This document shows positions 26,078-33,260 of a DNA stretch of 33,260 nucleotides, in pieces. The first letter of the stretch is position 1. Each line of letters opens with the position of its first letter. A program made the translations under genes and the position numbers. The notes beneath the pieces are model-generated. The model was not told where the DNA came from, made no database searches, and was given only the letters and a program-made list of their open reading frames with translations. This DNA comes from Gallionella sp. UBA4121 (GTDB taxonomy: Bacteria > Pseudomonadota > Gammaproteobacteria > Burkholderiales > Gallionellaceae), in the NCBI GenBank assembly GCA_002381565.1, contig DFWZ01000045.1:1-33260 (forward strand), given 5' to 3'.

Positions 26078-29000
26078 CTAGATCATGTTGTACCGCAAAA
26101 TTAAATCTGTTGCTTGTTCTGCATTCATCGGCCTGGCAATGTGGTAACCCTGAATCTCATGACATCCTTCAACGCTCAAAAAGTCGAGCTGCCCTTGCGT
26201 CTCTACACCCTCGGCAATCACCTTTAACCCAAGCGCTTGTGCCATGGCGATAATCGCCCTGACCAGCCCCGCATCATTAACGTCTGTCAATATGTCACGC
26301 ACAAACGACTGGTCAATCTTGAGCTTATCAATAGGAAAACGCTTGAGATAGCTCAATGACGAATACCCTGTTCCGAAATCGTCGAGAGAGATCATGATGC
26401 CTGCCCGCTTAAAATCCTGTAAAACAGCGCTGACTGATTCCAGCCCCTCTACCAGAATGCTCTCGGTTACCTCTAATTCCAGGCAATGCGGATCCAGCCC
26501 GATTTCGTTCACAATAGCCAGAATACGCTGTGAAAATAATGGCTCCTTAAACTGGCGCGCTGAAAGATTCACTGCCATGCGTACATCAGCCACCCCCTGT
26601 TCCTGCCAGGCTTTCGCTTGCAGGCAGGCTGTACGCAGAACCCATTCTCCCAGTGGAACGATCAGGCCTGTTTCTTCCGTAACAGGAATAAACTGCGACG
26701 GCGATATCATGCCCTTATCTGGATGCTGCCACCGTACCAGCGCTTCGACGCCGATGATGCGGTTACTCCCGAGTTCAAGTTGCGGCTGGTAGTGCAAAAT
26801 GAACTCCCCTTGATCCAACGCACGCCGCAACCCCGCCTGCAAGGCAAACCGCTCTATGGCACTCACCGTCATGGATGCTGCATAAAACCGAAAGCAGTTT
26901 CGACCCGCAGCTTTCGCAACATACATTGCAGAATCGGCATTCCTCAACAGGCTCTCAACATTACCGTCATCAAACGGGTACAAGGTGACACCAATGCTGA
27001 ATGTCACAAATATCACTTGCCCAAAAATATCAAATGGCTCTTTAAAACTATCGACTACGTGTTGCGCCACTTGAATAGCATCATCAACGTGCCCCATATC
27101 CGCGAGCACCACAGCGAACTCATCACCACCGAAACGCGCCACCGTATCACTGAGGCGAAAACAACACTGAAGTCGTTTGGCCACCGCCTGTAATAACACA
27201 TTACCCGCTTCATGACCCAGCGTGTCATTTACGTCCTTGAAGTGGTCGATATCCATAAACATGATGCCCGCCAGGCGTTCCTTCCGATCCGCTTCGATGA
27301 AGGCTTGGGAAAGGTGGTCTTTGAATAGCATACGGTTCGGCAGCCCCGTCAGATCATCGTAATAGGCCAGATAACTGATCCTGTTTTCCGCTTCCTTGCG
27401 TTCAGTGATGTCGCGAATGGCGCTTATCACCAAGGTTCCTTCGTCTGTTTCCAGCGGGCTCAGGCTAATTTCTACCGGGAATTCGGTACTGTCCTTGCGC
27501 AGCCCGAACAGGTCTAGGTCAGCGCCCATCGACCGAGCACGCGGTTTAGCAAAAAACCTGTTCTGTTTTTCTGGATGCTTGGCACGAAAACGTTCCGGCA
27601 CGAGCATGTCGATTTTCTGCCCTAGCAGCTCCTCGCGTTGCCAGCCGAACAGTTTGACCGCCTGGGCGTTGACCAGCACAATTTCGGCATCGTGGTTGAC
27701 GATCACCATCGCGTCGGGCGCGGATTCCAGCAAACCCTTGAATTTCTGCTCTGCCCTTTTGCGCTCGGTGATGTCGCGAAAATACCATACTCGCCCGTAA
27801 TATTTTCCATCCGCTCCTGTAATCGGAGCGCTATACCGGTCGATTATCCTTCCATCTTTAAGCGACACTTCCTCGCGACTCATTTCGTCGTGGTGCCCGT
27901 ACAGATATTGGACACGGGTGACAAATGCTTCTGCATTCTCGACTTGTTCAGCAACTGCCTGGAGTACGGCTACATGCATACGTCCGCTCACGAGCTGTGG
28001 TGAGAGCCGCCATAATTCAATGAATTTTTGATTGTAGGAAATAATTTGTCCGTGCTCATCGACCACCAGAATGGCATCAAGCGAAGTTTCCTGCTGAGTC
28101 TTGAGAATCATATTTTTTAAAAATATTTCTTCCTCCGTGCGCTTGCGCTGAGATTCGCGGGCGAAATTGTCGAGTGCAAAGCTAGTATCCATTGCCATTT
28201 CAACCAACAGGTCACGCGCGGCTTCGTCGAAGAAGTTTGTCTCACCGGCATACAGGGTAAAAGCGCCGATGACAACACCTTCCCTGTGCAGCGGCAGCGA
28301 GGCTGCTGCTGCAAAGCCGGCGTGCATCGCATGCTTATGCCAAGGTGTGGTTGCCGGATCATCCTGAAAATCCTGACACCAATACAGACGGTTCTCGCGG
28401 ATGGCGGTGCTAGTCGGACCGTGCCCGAGCGGGCTATCGGCATCCACAGAGATATCGATGTCTTTCAGGTACCCAGTGTCATCACCGAAACTGGCGACCG
28501 GCCGCAGCATGAGAGTTTCGCTGTCGACAAGACCAACCCACGCCATCTTCATGCCACCGTACTCCACAGCGGCGCGGCAGATTTGCAGGAACAACTCTTC
28601 ATCACTGGCACAGTGCACGATAGCCTTGTTACAGTGGCTCAATGCGGCATAAAGTTGCGTGTACCGCTGGATTTTTGCTTCGGCAGCCTTGCGCTCGGTA
28701 ATATTGCGGATGTTGCACTGAATGACTTTGATGCCTTCACAGTTGTAAGTGTTACTGACGAATTCGACCTCAATTCGTTCACCTGCTTTTGATTTGAGCG
28801 GAAGATCTTCATATCTGACATACCCGTTCGTTTGCAGCTCCGCGAACATTTCTTTACTCTCGGCTCTGTCCGCGAACGGTCCCACTTCCCAAAGCTTTTT
28901 CCCCAGAAACTCCGCATGCGAGTAGCCAAGCATATTGATCAAGTAAGGATTGACATCTTCGATCTGGGCAGTATCCGCGTTAAGAAGCAGAATTCCGTCT

Positions 29001-29098
29001 TGAGCGGTTTCAAATAGTCGACGGTAGCGACTTTCGGATGCCCGTAGAGCCTCACCAAGCGCGTCGGTAACAGATGATACGGGGTGGTCGGACGGCAT
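26078..29098 (-). CDS. PAS-GAF-PAS-PAS-GGDEF-EAL bifunctional c-di-GMP protein
   Basis: 1006 aa, soluble. PAS at about 18-140, GAF about 145-315, PAS about 335-450, PAS about 455-575, GGDEF with signature at 657-661 and inhibitory RLSD before it, and EAL from about 750 with Glu785 in VEALVRW, EVTES, DDFGTGYSS, LKIDQSF and AEGVET. Both catalytic sets look intact, so the protein could switch between synthesis and breakdown; many such proteins act mainly as phosphodiesterases. The GGGAT sequence lies 7 nt before the ATG. It reads in the same direction as the gene at 23249, with 186 bp between. Confidence 0.93.
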   Translation of the reverse strand: MPSDHPVSSVTDALGEALRASESRYRRLFETAQDGILLLNADTAQIEDVNPYLINMLGYSHAEFLGKKLWEVGPFADRAESKEMFAELQTNGYVRYEDLPLKSKAGERIEVEFVSNTYNCEGIKVIQCNIRNITERKAAEAKIQRYTQLYAALSHCNKAIVHCASDEELFLQICRAAVEYGGMKMAWVGLVDSETLMLRPVASFGDDTGYLKDIDISVDADSPLGHGPTSTAIRENRLYWCQDFQDDPATTPWHKHAMHAGFAAAASLPLHREGVVIGAFTLYAGETNFFDEAARDLLVEMAMDTSFALDNFARESQRKRTEEEIFLKNMILKTQQETSLDAILVVDEHGQIISYNQKFIELWRLSPQLVSGRMHVAVLQAVAEQVENAEAFVTRVQYLYGHHDEMSREEVSLKDGRIIDRYSAPITGADGKYYGRVWYFRDITERKRAEQKFKGLLESAPDAMVIVNHDAEIVLVNAQAVKLFGWQREELLGQKIDMLVPERFRAKHPEKQNRFFAKPRARSMGADLDLFGLRKDSTEFPVEISLSPLETDEGTLVISAIRDITERKEAENRISYLAYYDDLTGLPNRMLFKDHLSQAFIEADRKERLAGIMFMDIDHFKDVNDTLGHEAGNVLLQAVAKRLQCCFRLSDTVARFGGDEFAVVLADMGHVDDAIQVAQHVVDSFKEPFDIFGQVIFVTFSIGVTLYPFDDGNVESLLRNADSAMYVAKAAGRNCFRFYAASMTVSAIERFALQAGLRRALDQGEFILHYQPQLELGSNRIIGVEALVRWQHPDKGMISPSQFIPVTEETGLIVPLGEWVLRTACLQAKAWQEQGVADVRMAVNLSARQFKEPLFSQRILAIVNEIGLDPHCLELEVTESILVEGLESVSAVLQDFKRAGIMISLDDFGTGYSSLSYLKRFPIDKLKIDQSFVRDILTDVNDAGLVRAIIAMAQALGLKVIAEGVETQGQLDFLSVEGCHEIQGYHIARPMNAEQATDLILRYNMI

Positions 29099-29702
29099 GA
29101 ATGATCCCTATAGTAAGCTCTGCAGATTGCATGCAATGCAGGCAATATGGGCAGGAAAGCATCTTTTCGTAGCCCACCCTCAGGTTCTCGTATGAACAGG
29201 ATACCGAGCTATTTAATAGAGTATTTTACCGCAGGTTTCCAAGTAAACCGTGCGGTAACTTACAAAGAGCGTTATTCGTCTCTTGATTTTCACCTGAACC
29301 TCAGGAAGTGTATGTCTGATGCAAGTTCAGGCGAGTAATGGCGTAATCAAGAAATCCCATTGGGACAAACGCTTGGCCGTCAGTAATTGGCTCTTACCCG
29401 AAACCTGCCCTTGGCGTATTTTTCTCTGAAACTTTTTTAGCTTGCCGGATTGCAGACCTTCGCGACATGCAGTTTGCGAGACACAGCGGCTGTAGCGTAT
29501 GGCTAACAGCCTACCACAAAGCAGACTCTCAGAGTCAAAACAGCCCAAGCTGGCGCGACGGCCGCAATGGCCGAAATGTAGACGGTCTGGAAGTCGGCCG
29601 TAGCCGCCCCTCAAGGTGGAAGATTTGAATGACTGCTTCACGTCGTAGAGCTGCCGTTAAACTTGCAGGGAATTTGTCAGCCAATCTGTCCGTTGATATT
29701 CG
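29099..29702. other. 600-bp intergenic region with dispersed repeats
   Basis: No gene seen. 29449-29643 (minus strand) is the longer copy of the repeat at 12704-12790. 29330-29420 reads as another repeat segment (AAGCGTTTGTCCCAATGGGATTT on the minus strand is part of it). The frame across 29327-29641 uses a GTG start within the repeat and has no protein resemblance. Should contain the promoter of the gene at 26078. Confidence 0.5.
29449..29643 (-). repeat. mosaic intergenic repeat, copy B
   Basis: Shares its two end segments with 12704-12790 but retains about 115 bp between them, including a short palindrome GGCCGCAATGGCC. Confidence 0.6.
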
Positions 29703-31376
29703 TCAGTTGACAGCGTAGGGTGCGGCTCCAAGCAACTCGACGAATGCCTCCGCATTAACGGCTTTGCTGAAATAAAAACCCTGTCCCTCGTCGCAACTCT
29801 GTGACAGAAGAAATGAAAATTGTTCTTCTGTTTCAATGCCCTCCGCAATGACGCGCAGTTTGAGACTTTTACCCATGCTGATCACGGCACTGACGATGGC
29901 GGCATCGTCCAGATTGCTGGTTATTTGGTTCACGAAAGACTGGTCGATTTTTAGGGTGTCGATAGGAAACCGTCTCAGATAACTCAGGCTGGAATAACCG
30001 GTACCGAAGTCATCTACCGCAAGCTTTACGCCCAGGTCTGTGAGCGTATGCAGTAATAAACCAGTAGACTTGGCATCCCGCATGAGGACGCTTTCAGTCA
30101 GTTCAAGTTCCAGATAGCACGGGGCGAGGCCAGTATCATCAAGGGCAGCACGTATATTTTCTAAAAAATCCTTGGCGTGTAATTCAAGGGCTGAGGTGTT
30201 AACTGCGACAGTGATGGGCGCCAGGCCAGCCGTCTGCCATGCCTTAATCTGGCGGCAGGCCTCAAGCAACACCCAGCGGCCTATCGGCAGGATCAGCCCG
30301 CAATCTTCGGCGATTGATATGAATTGTGCCGGCGGTAGCAGTCCCAGTTCCGGATGCTGCCAGCGGATGAGCGCCTCGACGCCGACAATCGTGCCACTTT
30401 GAAGATTTATTTTTGGCTGGTAGTGCAATACAAATTCCTGTCCGGCCAAAGCGCGACGCAGGCCTGCCTCGATAGATTGCCGCTGAACGGCCAAGACATT
30501 CATGTTCTGCTCGAAAAATTTGAAATTATTGCGTCCGTTTTCCTTGGCAGAATACATCGCGGTGTCCGCACTCTTGATCAGGGTTTCAACATCCTTTCCA
30601 TCGTCTGGGAAGATGCTGATGCCGATACTCGCGCTGATATACAGATCCTGCTGGCCAATGTTGTGAGACTTCATGACTGACGAGAGTAATTTTTGCGCGG
30701 AAAGTGCCGCATCTTCTACTTGCTCAATATAGGGAAGCAGCAGCACGAATTCATCGCCGCCCTGGCGACTGACGGTGTCCGAGTGACGCAAACAACCTAC
30801 TAAACGTTGTGCGACTGACTGTAACAGTTGATCGCCAATTGCATGCCCCAGGGAGTCGTTGATGTGCTTGAATCGGTCCAGATCCATAAACATCACCGCA
30901 AGTTTTCTGCCTTGACGACGGGCCAACTCAATCGCCTGGTCAAGCCGATCTTGCAACAGCACTCGATTAGGTAAATCGGTGAGCACATCGTGATGAGCCA
31001 AATGATCCATCTGATCCTTGGCAATTTGGAGTTGAGCGGCCAGTGTCTGTGCTTCAATGGCAGAGGTGACCAGGCGCGAGTTCGCTTGCTGCAACAGCAT
31101 CAAATGGTCAACGGACGCGGCCTGGGTTATTTCTGCGGCACGAATTTCACGTTCGCGCGAGGTAGCTGCCGCTTCGCGCCGCTGGGCTGCCTCCTCTCGT
31201 CGAGCGACTGATTGTGCATGGCTTGGATCATTTTTTTCTCCTGCACTGCCCCTTCTTTCACTGCGCCGCCTATCTGTTCCGCGATCTATTTTTAACCTGT
31301 CATGGACAAGCGATTGATCCGGGTCATCAATACCAGATACACCGCCAATGTCAGACCTGCTAATCATCATCGACAT
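29703..31376 (-). CDS. coiled-coil GGDEF-EAL protein of the KaiC operon
   Basis: 557 aa. Residues 1-120 have no sensory domain; they are charged, with an Arg/Glu-rich helix (ARREEAAQRREAAATSRERE) followed by a conserved stretch ending in a coiled coil. GGDEF has its signature at 206-210 and inhibitory RHSD before it. EAL has Glu334 in VEALIRW, ELTES, DDFGTGYSS, LKIDQSF and AEGIETEEQ. Both halves look competent. The start overlaps the 3' end of the upstream kinase gene by 17 bp, so the pair is co-transcribed. The N-terminal module is shared with that kinase and may be a common docking or input helix. Confidence 0.92.
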   Translation of the reverse strand: MSMMISRSDIGGVSGIDDPDQSLVHDRLKIDRGTDRRRSERRGSAGEKNDPSHAQSVARREEAAQRREAAATSREREIRAAEITQAASVDHLMLLQQANSRLVTSAIEAQTLAAQLQIAKDQMDHLAHHDVLTDLPNRVLLQDRLDQAIELARRQGRKLAVMFMDLDRFKHINDSLGHAIGDQLLQSVAQRLVGCLRHSDTVSRQGGDEFVLLLPYIEQVEDAALSAQKLLSSVMKSHNIGQQDLYISASIGISIFPDDGKDVETLIKSADTAMYSAKENGRNNFKFFEQNMNVLAVQRQSIEAGLRRALAGQEFVLHYQPKINLQSGTIVGVEALIRWQHPELGLLPPAQFISIAEDCGLILPIGRWVLLEACRQIKAWQTAGLAPITVAVNTSALELHAKDFLENIRAALDDTGLAPCYLELELTESVLMRDAKSTGLLLHTLTDLGVKLAVDDFGTGYSSLSYLRRFPIDTLKIDQSFVNQITSNLDDAAIVSAVISMGKSLKLRVIAEGIETEEQFSFLLSQSCDEGQGFYFSKAVNAEAFVELLGAAPYAVN

Positions 31377-32892
31377 CCGGGATCAGTGCGTTATCTGTCT
31401 TGGCGTGTTTCAGCGATATATCCAGCGCGTTTATAAATTCACCAACCTTAATCGGCTTGGTAAGATAACGAAAAAATCCTGCCGCCAGTGCTTTTTCGAT
31501 ATCGTGGCACATGGCATTGGCACTTAAGGCAATGACGGGGATATGTTTCGTTAGCGGGTTACATTGCAGAATTTTCAAAGCGTCGATACCGCTGATGTCA
31601 GGCAGATTGATGTCCATCAGGATGACATCAGGAAGATGAGTTCGTGCAAGCGCTATGCCGTGACTGCCATCCATTGCACTCAGCATGTGCACATTTGGCA
31701 TGTCTTCAATGATTTGCTCGACCAGCATCAGGTTGGCCGGATTGTCTTCCACATATAGCAAGGTGCGTTGTGTCGAACTCCCTAAAGCTTGCGGTGCAAG
31801 CTCTGCAGGCATGATATTAATAGCGGCAGGCTGTGGCATATCGTCCCTGATAAGTTCGATCCAGAATTCGCTGCCGACACCGACAGTGCTTTTTACGCCA
31901 ATTGTGCCGCCCATCAGTTCAACCAGTTGACGGCTGACGACGAGACCGATGCCGGTTCCTTCCTTGGATCCCGCTTCCTGTCCGAGACGATTAAACGGCT
32001 GAAATAGTTGCGCCAGCTTTTCTGTGGACAATCCCTCGCCGCTGTCTTTAACGCTGATGCGTATATGCTCCGGATCGCTCAAGGTGCATGTCACCTCGAC
32101 TGCGCCATGCTCGCGGTTGTATTTGATCGCATTGGATAGCAGGTTGATCAGAATCTGCTGCACACGGGTGCTGTCGGCATTGGCATGCCAACTGGCGTCG
32201 CAGGGTTGAAAGTTGATATGAATGTCATACTTTTGCGCCTGTGGTTCGATCATGGCTTCGCATTCGCGCATGATTTTGATAAGCGATACGGGTTTTCTCG
32301 ACAACGACAGCTTGCCGGACTCGATCACAGCGAGATCAAGAATCTCGTTGACCAACTCCAGCAAATACCAGCCTGCCTTGATAATCTGCTGCAGCCTGAT
32401 AGTCTGTTTGTCCGTTGGCGGCGGTGAACCTGCTTCCAGCAACTGGGCGAATCCGAGGATGGCATTAAGCGGAGTGCGCAATTCATGGCTCATGCGGGAT
32501 AAGAAATCCGATTTCGCCAGGTTGGCTTTTTCCGCCACGGCCTTGGCGTATTCTAGCTGGTTTTGGGTCGCTTGGAGTTGATCGGCCAGTTTTTGTGCAT
32601 CAATTGTAGCGATGACCAAGCGTGCGTTCGATTCCTGCAACATCGCCATGTGATCTTCGGATACGGCCTGCGTCGCCTCGAAAGCACAAACTTCCTGCTC
32701 GCGCGAAGTGACCGCCTCTTCGCGCAGATGGGCAGCATTTTCTCTTAGCTCGACTGATTGATCGCGACTTGATATGTTCGATTCATCGTCTATCTTATGA
32801 CGTCTGTCAGGTCTGCGGGCAATATTCAGCCTGCTTTGACCCTCCACAGGAGCTGGATTATTGGTATGGGAATCATCGGCAGTTTTGCTCAT
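31360..32892 (-). CDS. hybrid histidine kinase of the KaiC operon
   Basis: 510 aa from the ATG at 32892; a TTG at 32904 would add four residues, and neither has a strong ribosome site. Charged coiled-coil N-terminus (about 15-115, ELRENAAHLREEAVTSREQE), HisKA with His136 in MSHELRTP, HATPase with GTGIGL, and REC with Asp427 in ILMDINLP. No PAS, GAF or membrane domain, so the input must come through the coiled coil. The catalytic core and REC are a close paralogue of those at 13343-16729. It lies about 30 bp after the KaiC-like gene and overlaps the GGDEF-EAL gene, so KaiC is the likely partner or signal source (inference). Confidence 0.92.
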   Translation of the reverse strand: MSKTADDSHTNNPAPVEGQSRLNIARRPDRRHKIDDESNISSRDQSVELRENAAHLREEAVTSREQEVCAFEATQAVSEDHMAMLQESNARLVIATIDAQKLADQLQATQNQLEYAKAVAEKANLAKSDFLSRMSHELRTPLNAILGFAQLLEAGSPPPTDKQTIRLQQIIKAGWYLLELVNEILDLAVIESGKLSLSRKPVSLIKIMRECEAMIEPQAQKYDIHINFQPCDASWHANADSTRVQQILINLLSNAIKYNREHGAVEVTCTLSDPEHIRISVKDSGEGLSTEKLAQLFQPFNRLGQEAGSKEGTGIGLVVSRQLVELMGGTIGVKSTVGVGSEFWIELIRDDMPQPAAINIMPAELAPQALGSSTQRTLLYVEDNPANLMLVEQIIEDMPNVHMLSAMDGSHGIALARTHLPDVILMDINLPDISGIDALKILQCNPLTKHIPVIALSANAMCHDIEKALAAGFFRYLTKPIKVGEFINALDISLKHAKTDNALIPDVDDD

Positions 32893-32921
32893 CAGCGTCC
32901 ACAATAACTTGATCGTTTTTT

Positions 32922-33260
32922 CTACTGGCCGACCGTGGGCCTGCCCGTCATGATTCCGGCATAACCAGATAAGGTCTCGCCGATGATGATGCCTTTGTCT
33001 GTGATGTCAAACAGTCGGATATCCTTGCTGTGACTGCTGCCACGGACTTTAATCACAGAGATAACGCGCTTGAACTCGCCATCAATTTCGACATAACGCT
33101 GTACGATAATGGCGTCAGCGAGAAACGCGCTGCCAAAGGGACTGAAGCGCAGATCGGTGTAACGGTCTTCCAGTTCCGAGGTCATTAATATGGTTACGCC
33201 CATATCGGTCAGCTCGGCAATCAGCCTGTACAGCGAACCACGAAAATCTTCGCTGAACTC
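32922..33260 (-). CDS. KaiC-like RecA-superfamily ATPase, C-terminal part
   Basis: Only the last about 112 residues are inside the window; the frame is open to the window edge. Segments typical of the KaiC C-terminal half are present: GVTILMTSELED, LRFSPFGSAFLADAIIVQRYVEI, VIKVRGSSHSKDIRLFDITDKGI and a GRPT end. Outside cyanobacteria, KaiC homologues are ATPases or kinases tied to stress or signalling rather than proven clocks. First visible gene of an operon with the hybrid kinase and the GGDEF-EAL protein. The Walker motifs and number of ATPase domains cannot be judged here. Confidence 0.9.
   Translation of the reverse strand, partial: EFSEDFRGSLYRLIAELTDMGVTILMTSELEDRYTDLRFSPFGSAFLADAIIVQRYVEIDGEFKRVISVIKVRGSSHSKDIRLFDITDKGIIIGETLSGYAGIMTGRPTVGQ

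Noticed and set aside
29327..29641. 104-codon minus-strand ORF
   Set aside because: GTG-started frame inside a dispersed repeat; its paralogous frame at 12704 diverges by frame and length, so it is not a conserved protein.

Overview
The window looks like an accessory, signalling-rich stretch of a betaproteobacterial chromosome. The best guess is the Nitrosomonadales/Gallionellaceae/Sulfuricella area, inferred only from the style of the proteins and intergenic repeats. It is dominated by cyclic-di-GMP enzymes and hybrid histidine kinases: three GGDEF proteins, two GGDEF-EAL proteins, one REC-EAL phosphodiesterase, three hybrid kinases and a KaiC-like ATPase. Mobile elements and gene relics lie between them.

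Layout. 1-975: a small two-helix membrane protein and a truncated second copy of its C-terminal half. 1479-4649: a complete RIT-type element (recombinases in trio), with three translationally coupled tyrosine recombinases between 34-bp inverted ends, each end built from two 17-bp-spaced motifs. 4794-6041: a Rossmann-PAS-GGDEF protein followed by a relic EAL domain. 6382-6991: an Aer-type PAS gene cut off by an intergenic repeat. 12295-7044 (minus strand): an operon of a GAF/multi-PAS hybrid kinase with REC and HPt, and a REC-EAL phosphodiesterase, similar in logic to RocS/RocR. 13343-16729: a hybrid kinase with four near-identical tandem PAS domains (426-bp period), followed by a broken response regulator. 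17292-20565: an integration hotspot with a toxin-antitoxin pair, two different tyrosine integrases, a DUF4224 gene and the 3' half of a tRNA-His gene with terminator. 20842-23210: relics of an IS4-type transposase, an IS3 element and a GGDEF domain around an intact Rossmann-GGDEF gene. 23249-29098: two large minus-strand c-di-GMP enzymes. 29703-33260: a tight minus-strand operon running KaiC-like ATPase, hybrid kinase, GGDEF-EAL; the last two share an unusual charged coiled-coil N-terminus.

How the genes may work together (inference): most intact non-mobile genes make, break or control c-di-GMP, or are phosphorelay kinases that could gate those enzymes. The most novel-looking parts are (i) two diguanylate cyclases with an N-terminal Rossmann domain, one also carrying a FixL-like PAS with both key haem-pocket residues; (ii) the KaiC-kinase-GGDEF/EAL operon with a shared coiled-coil module; and (iii) the four-fold PAS array. 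The tRNA-His fragment suggests that much of the DNA to its left may be an integrated island. Scattered mosaic repeats sit at several gene-truncation points and probably mark past rearrangements.
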